A DNA stretch of 63,374 bases from Muribaculum sp. (GCA_023667055.1 JAMPAV010000007.1:1-63374); one strand, 5' to 3'; positions 51,944-61,775 are shown, counted from the stretch's first letter. Numbers and translations are program-made. The notes: generated by a model not told the origin, from the letters alone.

Positions 51944-54661
51944 ATGTCTGCAATGAAAGAAATAATTAAAAGATATATTGATAAAATTGATGTAATATAT
52001 TCCACCGGCAACGCCACCGAACATAGCTACAGAGGAGAATTCAAACAATTATGTGAAGAATGCCTTAATATAAACCATAAAAAAGGTAAAAAAGGACTCT
52101 ACACTCTTGTCAACGAACCCAAACGGAAAGCGTATGGGGCACCGGACTATGAATTACTTAAAGATGACGTCTCGATCGCTTTCATTGAGGCCAAACAAAT
52201 TGGAGACCCCGATTTGAGGGGAGAGAATGTCAAGAGAAATAAAAAGCAATTTGACAGATATAAAGATGCTATTTCAACAATAGCCTTTACTGACTATCTA
52301 AACATCATATTATACGAGAATGGGGAGGAGAGCTTGGCAAGTAGTATTGGTAGAATAGAGCATGGCAAGATAGTATTCAACGATGACATCGATCAGGTGG
52401 AATCGTTTGCTAAAATTATAACAATTCTTGGGAATGCCACCCCCCGGCCTATCAGAAGTTCAACAATTCTTGCCGAAAGAATGGCAAATAAAGCCAAGCT
52501 AATAGCAACAATTCTGCAAAATGCAATGGAGATTGAGGAGTCAGACCGATCTGCTGAGGATAAAGAGCTATGGGGAAAGTTGAAAACTTTTCAAAAATAT
52601 CTTGTCCACGATATGACCACCGGTCAATTTGTCGATTTCTATGCCCAGACCATATTGTATGGATTATTCATTGCCCGAATCAATGATAAGACGCCGGAAA
52701 CTTTTTCCCTCATAGAGGCATCTGATTTAATACCAAATATAAATCCATTTCTCAGGAAAATATTCAAAGATATGGCTTTGGCAAATCTACATCCCATGAT
52801 TAAGGGTGTGGTTGAAGACCTTGTACTACTTTTTAAAGCCACAGATATGGGTAAGGTCCTTAGAATGTATAAGAAAGATCCTTTGGTACATTTCTATGAA
52901 GATTTCCTTGCTGCGTATAATCCCAAAATACGGGAAGACTTCGGCGTATGGTATACACCAATTCAAGTAGTCTCATTTATGGTTGATGCCACAGACCATA
53001 TCCTTAAAAGTCATTTGAATATAGAGAGTGGATTGGCAGACAACAGTTATGTGGAAAATGGCCAATGGCATAAGGTGCAGATTTTGGATCCGGCTACAGG
53101 CACCGGAACCTTCCTGTCGGTAATTGCTGATAAGATTTATGAAAACTACAAAGGACAGGAAGGACTATGGGGACATGATGTCGCGCATCACATTATCCCA
53201 AGGATGAACGGATTTGAGTATCTGATTGCGCCATATACCATGGCGCATCTAAAACTTGCGACAGCTCTTAAACTTGAAACAATTTCAGGCAAGTTACCGG
53301 AACGCCTGAACATTTTCCTTACCAACTCTCTTGATGAGGAATATCCGGAATCCACATTCAATTTCGCAAGGTATATCACAGATGAATCAAACGCAGCGAG
53401 TATAATTAAGCGTGACACACCGGTGATGGTTGTAATAGGAAATCCTCCATACAATGAGAAATCATCCAACAAGGGAAAATGGATAATGGGTCTGATGGAT
53501 GATTACAAGCAAGAACCGGGCAGAGAACTTAAGACTACTCAAACAAACAAAGGCAAGAAGATACGCAAGAACACACTTCAGGAGACCAACGCAAAAGGTA
53601 TCAACAATGACTATTGCAAGTTCATCAGACTTGGTCATAATTTTGTGAAAAAAACTGAAGAGGGTGTCATGACATATATATGCGGCAATACTTTCACCAA
53701 GACAAACATTTTCAGAGGGATGAGGTTTGAACTGCTTAAAGATTTTGACGACATTTATATCATAAATCTCCATGGCTCATCCAAATTTGATGAATCCACA
53801 GAAAATGTCAAGGACGAAAACATCTTTGACATTATGGTGGGTGTCAGCATAAATATATTTGTTAAGAGAAAAGGATCTTCAAGGGGAACTTTGGCCAAAG
53901 TTCATTATAAGGATGTATATGGCACAAGGAAGGATAAACTCGAATATCTCGCATCGACAAAAAATGTAAATCCCCGAGGAGGTGCGTATCTTTTTCCTCT
54001 GTATTCATACGACGACAATATAGATAAAGTATTTGGGAATAAAGTTTTAAATTTCAATTTAGACATCATTGAATTTATAGAAGAGAAAACCGGGCTTCGG
54101 ATGCAAAATGCTGAGGACACTGAAAGAAAGGATGGAGGATTCTTGGGAGTGGATGTGATGGACTATATATATGCAGTCTTACACTCACGCAAATACAGAA
54201 AGAGGTATCATCAATTATTACAGAATAATTTCCCGGTGATTCCATATCCCAAGGATGCGGAATATTTCATGAAGATGGTGCAGTCGGGCAGGCAACTTCG
54301 CGAATCACACCTGCTTAAAGGGATATCCCAATCTGATTTTATCACTCAATATCCTGTAGCGGAGGGTTCTGACATTGTCACTAAGCGAGTATTTGAAGCT
54401 GATGAAAATGGATTGGGCAAAGTATGGATTAATGACACCAAGTATTTTGACAATGTGCCAAAAGAAACATGGGATTTGGTTATCTCAGGATATCAACCAC
54501 TCGACAAGTGGCTGAAGGATAGATCCAACAAAGCACTTACGGGGGATGAGATTCGTCATTTTCAAAAGATAGTAGTCGCCTTGAGCCGGACTTCAAAGTT
54601 AATGGAAGAAATCGACCAAGAGATTGAATTTACTCGATCATTATATCAGGATGCAACATGA
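51944..54661 (+). CDS. Type IIG-like restriction-modification enzyme
   Basis: 905 residues combining a PD-(D/E)XK nuclease (PDYELL near 67, FIEAKQ near 80-85), a helical connector, an N6-adenine methyltransferase (motif I LDPATGTGTF near 380, motif IV NPPY near 500) and a C-terminal target-recognition region. It has no helicase domain, so it is type IIG rather than type ISP. It would both methylate and cut DNA at its site as one polypeptide. It carries its own promoter, appears more AT-rich than its neighbours, and sits between btuC and the cbi genes, so it is probably acquired. A 10-bp-period repeat starts at its stop codon. Confidence 0.85.
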   Translation: MSAMKEIIKRYIDKIDVIYSTGNATEHSYRGEFKQLCEECLNINHKKGKKGLYTLVNEPKRKAYGAPDYELLKDDVSIAFIEAKQIGDPDLRGENVKRNKKQFDRYKDAISTIAFTDYLNIILYENGEESLASSIGRIEHGKIVFNDDIDQVESFAKIITILGNATPRPIRSSTILAERMANKAKLIATILQNAMEIEESDRSAEDKELWGKLKTFQKYLVHDMTTGQFVDFYAQTILYGLFIARINDKTPETFSLIEASDLIPNINPFLRKIFKDMALANLHPMIKGVVEDLVLLFKATDMGKVLRMYKKDPLVHFYEDFLAAYNPKIREDFGVWYTPIQVVSFMVDATDHILKSHLNIESGLADNSYVENGQWHKVQILDPATGTGTFLSVIADKIYENYKGQEGLWGHDVAHHIIPRMNGFEYLIAPYTMAHLKLATALKLETISGKLPERLNIFLTNSLDEEYPESTFNFARYITDESNAASIIKRDTPVMVVIGNPPYNEKSSNKGKWIMGLMDDYKQEPGRELKTTQTNKGKKIRKNTLQETNAKGINNDYCKFIRLGHNFVKKTEEGVMTYICGNTFTKTNIFRGMRFELLKDFDDIYIINLHGSSKFDESTENVKDENIFDIMVGVSINIFVKRKGSSRGTLAKVHYKDVYGTRKDKLEYLASTKNVNPRGGAYLFPLYSYDDNIDKVFGNKVLNFNLDIIEFIEEKTGLRMQNAEDTERKDGGFLGVDVMDYIYAVLHSRKYRKRYHQLLQNNFPVIPYPKDAEYFMKMVQSGRQLRESHLLKGISQSDFITQYPVAEGSDIVTKRVFEADENGLGKVWINDTKYFDNVPKETWDLVISGYQPLDKWLKDRSNKALTGDEIRHFQKIVVALSRTSKLMEEIDQEIEFTRSLYQDAT

Positions 54662-54718
54662 TCAATCAAGATGAATCAAGTTGCATCAAGATGAATCATG
54701 TTGCATCATGATAAATCA
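54650..54718 (+). repeat. 10-bp-period tandem repeat
   Basis: About seven units of the same WTGATGNAWC consensus between the RM gene and the zinc-ribbon gene. The first unit includes the RM gene stop codon and the last abuts the next start. Confidence 0.85.
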
Positions 54719-55515
54719 TGAAAAACATTGAAACAATAACTAATAAGATAAAAAATATGGGAGTTGATATAAAATTTTCCCAATCATATTTCTGGCTAAA
54801 TTCATGGGTGTTGGCCAATATCATCCAGCTTGGTACCCAAAGTTTTTGCGACAGATTTGTAGATTATAGATTGGATCCGGGACGAAGACTTTATGACCAG
54901 ATGGTTATGGCTGCAAGGTGTGGTGTGGCTAATATTGCAGAAGGAACTTCAAGATATTCTACTTCCATTGAGACTGAAATGCGTCTGCTTGATGTGGCGA
55001 GAGCCAGTATAGATGAGTTGCAAGGTGATTTTTTCAACTATTTGCTCCGTATAGATGCCGATGTCTGGGCTATCGGGAATCAAGACAGAGAGAATATATG
55101 GAAAATTGAACTGGATGCTCCAAAATATTCAAATAGCTTGCTACACGATGCTGCAATTCATATCAAAAGGCAAAAGAGTAAGTACGATTATTGGTTGCAG
55201 AATCAATCTGCGGAAGTTGTAGCTAATGCCATGCTGATATTATGTGTCAGGGTCAATAGGATGATTGAAGCTCAGTTGCGGGGACTTCTTGAAAAATTCA
55301 GGAATCAAGGAGGATTTACTGAGAATATGACCGCAGAGCGTCTTCAGGCACGTCGCCAAAATGCAATTATTGCCAAGGCTCCTAATTGCCCAATGTGTGG
55401 GAAACCAATGCTGCGCAGAATGCAAAATAAGGGACAGATGCAGGGTAGGGAATTTTGGGGTTGCAGTGATTATCCCAAATGCACTGGAACCAGAATGATT
55501 GATAATACCAGATAG
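54718..55515 (+). CDS. Four-helix-bundle protein with topoisomerase zinc ribbon
   Basis: 265 residues. The N-terminal part (about 20-200) resembles the four-helix-bundle proteins related to the 23S rRNA intervening-sequence family (RLYDQMVMAARCGVANIAEGTSRYS). The C-terminus has a type IA topoisomerase-like zinc finger, CPMCGKPMLRRM and GCSDYPKC, that could bind single-stranded DNA. Function unknown. It lies between the RM gene and the cbi genes, flanked on both sides by 10-bp-period repeats, so the pair may have moved as a unit. The start is the ATG that ends the preceding repeat. Confidence 0.8.
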   Translation: MKNIETITNKIKNMGVDIKFSQSYFWLNSWVLANIIQLGTQSFCDRFVDYRLDPGRRLYDQMVMAARCGVANIAEGTSRYSTSIETEMRLLDVARASIDELQGDFFNYLLRIDADVWAIGNQDRENIWKIELDAPKYSNSLLHDAAIHIKRQKSKYDYWLQNQSAEVVANAMLILCVRVNRMIEAQLRGLLEKFRNQGGFTENMTAERLQARRQNAIIAKAPNCPMCGKPMLRRMQNKGQMQGREFWGCSDYPKCTGTRMIDNTR

Positions 55516-55612
55516 ACAAGATGCAACAAGATTGATCATGATTCATCATGATGCAACTTGATTGACCTGATTTATCATGATGAATCTTGATGCAACATGA
55601 TGAATCATGAAT
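55515..55612 (+). repeat. 10-bp-period tandem repeat
   Basis: About nine to ten units (ATGATGAATC, TTGATGCAAC, AAGATTGATC) between the zinc-ribbon gene and cbiH-cbiC, the longest of the three arrays. Confidence 0.85.
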
Positions 55613-55623
55613 ATTGATAAAAG

Positions 55624-57024
55624 ATGAGTAAGATAACGGTAATAGGGATAGGACCGGGAAGCACCGGAGATTTCACTGTCAGGGCTGTTGAGGCTCTGAA
55701 AGAATGTGCGGTGTTGGTCGGGTATAAGATATATATTCCTTTTGTGGAGAAATTCCTGCGAGAGGATGTGCGGATTATCCAAAATGGGATGAAGCAGGAA
55801 AGGGCGAGAATCGGATTGGCTCTCGACCAACTTTCTTCAGGCGATGATGTGTGCGTGATCAGTTCGGGCGATTCCGGAATTTATGGTATGGCGCCTCTTG
55901 TGTATGAGATGATGAGAGAGCGAGGAATCGAGGCCGAGGTTGAGGTGATTCCCGGCATCAGTGCATTCCAAAAGGCCGCTTCATTGCTTGGAGCACCGGT
56001 GGGTCATGATTTCTGTGTCATTTCTCTAAGTGACCTGATGACTCCATGGTCACTGATAGAGCGAAGGATAAAGGCTGCGGCAGATGCTGATTTTGTCACC
56101 GCCATATACAATCCCAAGAGTAATTCAAGATATTGGCAACTATACAGGCTTAAGGAACTTTTTCTTGAAAGCCGGAATCCTGACACCACAGTTGGATACG
56201 TGCGTCAGGCCGGACGTGACGGGGAGAAAATCACAGTCACCACTCTGAATGATTTCAATCCGGAAGATGTGGATATGTTTACAGTTGTCATAATCGGCAA
56301 CAGCATGAGTTATGAATTTGGCGGCAAATTCATAACGCCAAGAGGATACTACAACAAGGAAGAAAAGAAAGAAACGGGAATCGGTCAGTCTATAATGATT
56401 GAGAGTTTCCGAACCATAGAGAAGGAACTCAAGAATCCGGATATCCCGCTCGGACTGAAATGGCCACTGCTCCATGCCATCCATACCACTGCAGATTTCG
56501 ATATGGAAAATGTGGTCAAGGTAGATGCGGGGGCAGTCGAGGAAATATACAGAAGGCTATCCTCCGGAGAGGTCTCAACCATAGTCACCGATGTGACTAT
56601 GGCGGCATCCGGCATCAGGAAAGGTGCGCTCCAACGTATGGGAATTGAGGTGAAATGCTATCTGAATGAACCCGGAGTGGCGGAACTTGCAAAAGAAAAA
56701 GGAATCACAAGAACCCAGGCAGGAATCAGAAAGGCGGTTGAAGAACATCCTGATGCCTTGTTTGTATTTGGAAATGCACCAACAGCGTTGATGGAACTTT
56801 CCGAACTGATACGGCATAAAAAGGCCAAGCCATGTGGCATCATAGCCGCTCCGGTTGGTTTCGTACATGTGTGTGAAAGCAAACATGGAGTGAAACCTTT
56901 CACGAATATTCCGAAAATAATAGTAGAGGGGCGTAAGGGAGGAAGCAACCTTGCAGCCACACTTGTCAATTCAATATTGTGTTGGCCGGATGCCAAAGAC
57001 TTAAAACCCGGGCGCGATGTGTAA
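55624..57024 (+). CDS. cbiH-cbiC: CbiH-CbiC fusion: precorrin-3B C17-methyltransferase and precorrin-8 methylmutase
   Basis: 466 residues. Residues 1 to about 245 are the SAM-dependent CbiH/CobJ that methylates C17 and contracts the ring (VIGIGPGSTGDFT; ISSGDSGIYGMA; VIPGISAFQKAA). Residues about 255-466 are CbiC/CobH, which moves the C11 methyl group to C12 (ALHAIHTTADFD-like IHTTADFDMENV; VTDVTMAASGI; GFVHVCESK). The two steps are not consecutive, so the fusion reflects stoichiometry rather than channelling. It overlaps the next gene by 8 nt. Confidence 0.93.
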   Translation: MSKITVIGIGPGSTGDFTVRAVEALKECAVLVGYKIYIPFVEKFLREDVRIIQNGMKQERARIGLALDQLSSGDDVCVISSGDSGIYGMAPLVYEMMRERGIEAEVEVIPGISAFQKAASLLGAPVGHDFCVISLSDLMTPWSLIERRIKAAADADFVTAIYNPKSNSRYWQLYRLKELFLESRNPDTTVGYVRQAGRDGEKITVTTLNDFNPEDVDMFTVVIIGNSMSYEFGGKFITPRGYYNKEEKKETGIGQSIMIESFRTIEKELKNPDIPLGLKWPLLHAIHTTADFDMENVVKVDAGAVEEIYRRLSSGEVSTIVTDVTMAASGIRKGALQRMGIEVKCYLNEPGVAELAKEKGITRTQAGIRKAVEEHPDALFVFGNAPTALMELSELIRHKKAKPCGIIAAPVGFVHVCESKHGVKPFTNIPKIIVEGRKGGSNLAATLVNSILCWPDAKDLKPGRDV

Positions 57025-58201
57025 GAAATTTAGAATCATAGGCATATCAGACAGCCACAGGCAATTCTTTCCGCCGGATGTTTTGGAAGTGATACGCCAC
57101 TCCAGAGTCTTTTCCGGAGGAAAGAGGCATCATGAGATCATGGGGAGTTATCTTTCAAAGGATACCGAATGGATTGATGTCACAGTTCCACTGAAAAATG
57201 TATATGAGGAATATAAAAAACATGAGGATGTGACAGTGTTTGCATCCGGCGACCCACTTTTTTTCGGGTATGCCGCCACGTTGCAAAGAGAATTTCCTGA
57301 TGCTGAAATCAAGGTGTATCCGGCCTTCAATTCCCTCCAGATGCTTGCCCACCGTATCAATCTGCCGTATCAGGACATGATAAATGTGTCGTTGACAGGG
57401 CGTCCGTGGAAAAATCTCGGTGACGCGCTGATCAAAGGATATCCATTGATCGGAGTGCTCACCGACAAGACGAAAAGCCCCGATGCCATAGCACGGAGAA
57501 TGCTTGAATATGGTTATGACAATTATGACATGACTGTGGGGACTTGTTTGGGCAATGAGGAGGTGGAGAAAATAGAAAGGCTCTCGTTGACTGAAGTCTC
57601 AGATAGGACATTTGGAAATCCCAATTGCGTCTTCCTCAGGCAAATTTTTCCAAAGAAGAGATATTTTGGTATTCCTGAATCTGAGTTTCATCACCTTGAC
57701 GGACGTGAGAAAATGATCACCAAGATGCCGATACGGCTACTTTCGCTGTCAATGCTCGACCTGCATCAGAGAAAATCTTTCTGGGATATAGGTTTTTGCA
57801 CCGGTTCAGTATCGATTGAGGCTCGGCTGCAATTTCCTAATCTGCGTATCACGTCGTTTGAGATTAGGGAGGAATCACGCGAACTGATGGAGAAAAATTG
57901 CCGAAAATTCGGTGCGCCGGATATAGATTATGTTATCGGCGATTTTCTCGAAATGGACATATCCGGATTTAAACGGCCGGATGCCGTTTTCATAGGAGGT
58001 CATGGCGGAAAACTGTATGAGATGCTCGAAAGGTTAAGGGGCGTGATGCTTCCCGGATGTGTGGTGGTCTTCAACTCCGTCAGTCACGAAAGTTGCGAGT
58101 TATTCCGCAAATCAATTGAGGATATCGGTATGCAGATAGTAGAAGAACATACCTTGGCACTTGATTCTTTTAATCCAATTACAATTTTGAAAGCACAATG
58201 A
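57017..58201 (+). CDS. cbiE-cbiT: CbiE-CbiT fusion: precorrin-6Y C5,15-methyltransferase (decarboxylating)
   Basis: 394 residues, the bacterial CobL-type arrangement. Residues 1 to about 205 are CbiE (C5 methylation; RVFSGGKRHHEIM, FASGDPLFFGYAA). Residues about 220-394 are CbiT (C15 methylation and decarboxylation), with SAM motif FWDIGFCTGSVSIEA near 255 and IGGHGGKLYEML. It is coupled at both ends: 8-nt overlap upstream and ATGA downstream. Confidence 0.93.
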   Translation: MCKKFRIIGISDSHRQFFPPDVLEVIRHSRVFSGGKRHHEIMGSYLSKDTEWIDVTVPLKNVYEEYKKHEDVTVFASGDPLFFGYAATLQREFPDAEIKVYPAFNSLQMLAHRINLPYQDMINVSLTGRPWKNLGDALIKGYPLIGVLTDKTKSPDAIARRMLEYGYDNYDMTVGTCLGNEEVEKIERLSLTEVSDRTFGNPNCVFLRQIFPKKRYFGIPESEFHHLDGREKMITKMPIRLLSLSMLDLHQRKSFWDIGFCTGSVSIEARLQFPNLRITSFEIREESRELMEKNCRKFGAPDIDYVIGDFLEMDISGFKRPDAVFIGGHGGKLYEMLERLRGVMLPGCVVVFNSVSHESCELFRKSIEDIGMQIVEEHTLALDSFNPITILKAQ

Positions 58202-59976
58202 AGAATATCATCATATATGTTTCCCCGAAAGGCGAGAAATTGGCTAAAATACTTTCCGGGGAATTAAGCGACACTTCTATAGAAAGCCACAGGAAAGTCG
58301 CAGAGGAGACGTTAGCCGATTGCCAAGGCATAATATTCATCGGTGCGCTTGGCATTTGTGTGCGGACCATATTGCCGTTGGTCAAGAACAAATATGAAGA
58401 CCCGGCTGTGGTATGCGTTGACTCCACGGGCAAATATGCCATATCTGTTTTGTCAGGCCACATCGGAGGCGGCAATGAACTATGCAGAAGAGTCGCGAGG
58501 ATACTTGGTGCTGAAGCAATAGTGACAACCCAAAGCGACAATACGGACTTATGGGCACTTGATACGTTGGCGGCTAAATATGATTGGACCACGGAAGCCG
58601 GCAAGGAACAGATGAACAAGTCGATATTCCGTTTTGTAAATGGCGAACCCACAGGATTGCTTCTCGATGTGAAAGACAAGGGTACGGATGAATTATTGCG
58701 TACTTTGCCTGAAAATGTAAGGGTGATTTCCGATATAGACGATTGTGAAGGGCTCAGGCTTATCATCGCAGTGACTCCGTATATTTACGGCAACAAGAAA
58801 GGTGTTGCTGTGCTTAATTATCACCCCAAGGTACTTAATCTCGGCATTGGCTGCAGGAAGGATTGCAATCCTGATGGAGTGGGACAGCATATTATCTCGA
58901 AAATGATTGATTCCGGTATAAGTCCCCTTTCCCTGCGGTCGCTATCTACTATAGAATTGAAGAAAGATGAAAGGTTGGTGGCTGAACTGGCGCATCAGTT
59001 TTCATTGGAGGAAACCAAAATCTTTTCAGCCGAAAGTCTTTCCGACATAGAGGTACCCAATCCATCTGAGAAGGTGAAGGAAGTGACCGGAGTATGGGGC
59101 GTGGCCGAGAGTTGTGCCATAGCCGGGGCGAATGGTGGAGAACTAATCATGGAAAAGCAGAAAGGGAAATTGTCGGCCGACAATGATTTCACCTTTGCTT
59201 TGGCCATCGACAGTCGATACATTAAGAGAGGACATATAGAGATAGTCGGGGCCGGTCCCGGAGATCCGGAATTAGTATCAGTAAGAGGAAAACGTTTTCT
59301 TGAGGAGGCTGATTTGATACTGTATGCCGGGAGTCTTGTACCTGAGGAACTCACCCATTTTGCAAAACCCGGATGCGTGGTGCGCAGCAGTGCCAGCATG
59401 AACCTTGAGGAGCAGTTTGCATTAATGAAAGAATTTTATGACAGGGATGCTCTTGTGGTCCGTCTGCACACGGGCGATCCATGTATCTATGGCGCCATTC
59501 AGGAACAGATGGCCTTTTTCGACAAGTATGGCATGTCATATCACATAACTCCCGGTATTTCATCGTTTCAGGCTGCGGCGGCAGAACTGCGTTCTCAGTT
59601 CACGATACCGGAGAAGGTGCAATCTATCATCCTCACACGTGGAGAAGGGAGGACACCGATGCCGGAGAAGGAGAAACTTCATCTGCTTGCGAGGTCGCAA
59701 AGCACCATGTGTATCTATCTTAGTGCCGCGATTGTGGATGATGTTCAGAAGGAACTTCTGATGTCTTATCCGCCTGAGACGCCTGTGGCGGCTTGCTACA
59801 AGTTGACATGGAAGGAGCAGAAGATATATCGTGGGCAACTGAAGGATCTTGCAAAGATAGTGCATGACAATAATCTGACACTCACCACTCTTCTTGTGGT
59901 AGGGGATGCCATCGACAATCGCGAGGGTCTTTCCAAGCTCTACGCCGACAACTTCAAGCACCTCTTCCGCCCATGA
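58198..59976 (+). CDS. cbiG-cbiF: CbiG-CbiF fusion: cobalt-precorrin-5A hydrolase and precorrin-4 C11-methyltransferase
   Basis: 592 residues. CbiG (1 to about 335) opens the lactone ring in the anaerobic pathway: IIFIGALGICVR, SVLSGHIGGGNEL and LNLGIGCRKDCNPD are typical. CbiF (about 345-592) methylates C11: IVGAGPGDPELVSVRGK, VRLHTGDPCIYGA, ITPGISSFQAAAA. The two act consecutively (CbiF then CbiG). CbiG is diagnostic of the oxygen-independent route. Start and stop both overlap neighbours as ATGA. Confidence 0.94.
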   Translation: MKNIIIYVSPKGEKLAKILSGELSDTSIESHRKVAEETLADCQGIIFIGALGICVRTILPLVKNKYEDPAVVCVDSTGKYAISVLSGHIGGGNELCRRVARILGAEAIVTTQSDNTDLWALDTLAAKYDWTTEAGKEQMNKSIFRFVNGEPTGLLLDVKDKGTDELLRTLPENVRVISDIDDCEGLRLIIAVTPYIYGNKKGVAVLNYHPKVLNLGIGCRKDCNPDGVGQHIISKMIDSGISPLSLRSLSTIELKKDERLVAELAHQFSLEETKIFSAESLSDIEVPNPSEKVKEVTGVWGVAESCAIAGANGGELIMEKQKGKLSADNDFTFALAIDSRYIKRGHIEIVGAGPGDPELVSVRGKRFLEEADLILYAGSLVPEELTHFAKPGCVVRSSASMNLEEQFALMKEFYDRDALVVRLHTGDPCIYGAIQEQMAFFDKYGMSYHITPGISSFQAAAAELRSQFTIPEKVQSIILTRGEGRTPMPEKEKLHLLARSQSTMCIYLSAAIVDDVQKELLMSYPPETPVAACYKLTWKEQKIYRGQLKDLAKIVHDNNLTLTTLLVVGDAIDNREGLSKLYADNFKHLFRP

Positions 59977-61775
59977 TACTGGTGTTTGGGGGGACGACGG
60001 AGGGAAGAAAGGTGGTGGAGGCACTTGACAGGGCCGGGAAACCATATTTTTACTCCACCAAAAGCAATTTGCAGAAGGTGGAGTCGCATCTTGCTGTCAG
60101 AATCACCGGTGGGCTTGACCGTCGGTCGATGACGAACTTTTGCACCAGGAATGAGATCAAACTGATGGTGGATGCCGCCCATCCATTTGCCGCTAATCTT
60201 CATAACACGATTGCAGAAGTATGCAAGACCTTGGATATTCCGGCAGTCCGTTTTGAGCGGAGATACCAGCCAAGAGATGTACGCATTGTATGGTGTGAGG
60301 ATTATGATGATGCAGTGAAGAAATTGATGGATGATAATGTCGGAAATCTGCTTGCACTGACGGGAGTACAGACTATTGCCAAATTAAAGGATTATTGGCA
60401 GTCGCACGAATGCCATTTCCGGATATTGAACCGGGAAGAATCTTTTATCAAGGCCAAGGAGTCCGGTTTTCCTGAAGAAAATCTTTGTTTTTATGAAGAC
60501 AATGGTGATATAACCACACTTTTAGATAAATATCACCCGGATGCCATAATCACCAAAGAAAGTGGTGAGACCGGTGGATTTGATGAAAAGGTGTATGAGG
60601 CGTTGAGCAATGGTATCAGAGTCTATGCCATTGCCCGTCCCCGACTACCGGAATATGCTGCGACTGTAACCGGCGAATATGGATTGCGCAAGGCTGTAGA
60701 GAAATTATTACCGGGATTCTATGAGTTGAGAAGCGGTTTCACTACCGGTGCTTGTGCCACGGCAGCAGCAAAGGCGGCCATGCTTGCTCTTGTTTGCGAC
60801 GAGGAGTCTGACCATGTGTCATTCTGCATTCCAGATGGTGAGGAAATGCGGATGAGGGTTGAGTCTGTAAGAGTGATTTCACCGGATGCTGCAGAGGCAA
60901 GTGTGATCAAGGATGCGGGGGATGACCCGGATGTTACCGATGGATGTCGTGTGGTTGCCAAGGTGACACTTGCAGATCATAATGATGTCAGATTCCATGG
61001 AGGCGAAGGAATCGGCAAGGTGACTTTGCCCGGAATCGGATTGGAGATTGGTCAGCCGGCCATCAATCCCGTTCCGCGACAGATGATGCGTGATGAGTTG
61101 CTTAAGATTTACCCGAATGGCTGCGATGTGACGATATCCGTCCCCGGAGGAGAGGAACTTTCCAAAAAAACATTCAATTCAAGAATTGGAATCGTTGGCG
61201 GTATTTCTATAATTGGCACATCAGGGATTGTGATGCCGTTTTCCAATGAAGCGTTTATGGAAGCAATCAGGAGAGAGATGGAGGTTGCCAAGGCGTTAGG
61301 ATGCAAGAGGGTGGTGCTCAATTCCGGAGCAAGAAGCGAAAAGGTTGTAAGGGCAAAATATCCCGAACTCCCTTCTGCGGCTTTCATCCATTATGGCAAT
61401 GCCATAGGCGAATCATTGAGGATTGCATCTGAATTGGGAATCGATAAAGTGACGGTAGGTATGATGCTCGGAAAGGCGGTGAAATTGGCGGAGGGAAACA
61501 CCGATACCCATAGCCACAAAGTGACTATGAACCGGGATTTCCTATGCGGTGTTGCCGAGGAAGCCGGATGCAGCAGTGAAGCAAAAGAATCAATTTTGTC
61601 GGTCAACATGGCAAGGGAGTTGTGGACTACACTCTCGTCTGAAGACTCCGACAAGTTTTTCCCAAGACTCCTTTCTCTATGTCGGTTATCCTGCCGCTCT
61701 TGCTATCCAACCGGCCAATTGACTCTGATGTTGATCACCGATTCCGGAGAAATACAAGAAATGCGTAATCCTTGA
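59973..61775 (+). CDS. cbiJ-cbiD: CbiJ-CbiD fusion: cobalt-precorrin-6A reductase and C1-methyltransferase
   Basis: 600 residues. CbiJ/CobK (1 to about 250) reduces the corrin ring with NAD(P)H: LVFGGTTEGRKVVEAL, MVDAAHPFAANLH, ALTGVQTIAKL, ITKESGETGGFDEK. CbiD (about 252-600) methylates C1: LRSGFTTGACATAAAKAA and SGIVMPFSNEAF. CbiD acts just before CbiJ, so the fused order is the reverse of the chemistry. Last gene of the corrin set; cbiL, cbiA, cbiP and the nucleotide-loop genes are not in this window. It converges with the Rpn gene 18 bp away. Confidence 0.94.
   Translation: MILVFGGTTEGRKVVEALDRAGKPYFYSTKSNLQKVESHLAVRITGGLDRRSMTNFCTRNEIKLMVDAAHPFAANLHNTIAEVCKTLDIPAVRFERRYQPRDVRIVWCEDYDDAVKKLMDDNVGNLLALTGVQTIAKLKDYWQSHECHFRILNREESFIKAKESGFPEENLCFYEDNGDITTLLDKYHPDAIITKESGETGGFDEKVYEALSNGIRVYAIARPRLPEYAATVTGEYGLRKAVEKLLPGFYELRSGFTTGACATAAAKAAMLALVCDEESDHVSFCIPDGEEMRMRVESVRVISPDAAEASVIKDAGDDPDVTDGCRVVAKVTLADHNDVRFHGGEGIGKVTLPGIGLEIGQPAINPVPRQMMRDELLKIYPNGCDVTISVPGGEELSKKTFNSRIGIVGGISIIGTSGIVMPFSNEAFMEAIRREMEVAKALGCKRVVLNSGARSEKVVRAKYPELPSAAFIHYGNAIGESLRIASELGIDKVTVGMMLGKAVKLAEGNTDTHSHKVTMNRDFLCGVAEEAGCSSEAKESILSVNMARELWTTLSSEDSDKFFPRLLSLCRLSCRSCYPTGQLTLMLITDSGEIQEMRNP

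Noticed and set aside
51944..54661. DISARM or BREX methylase
   Set aside because: None of the helicase, PLD or PglZ partner genes is nearby, and nuclease and methylase domains are in one chain, which fits type IIG.
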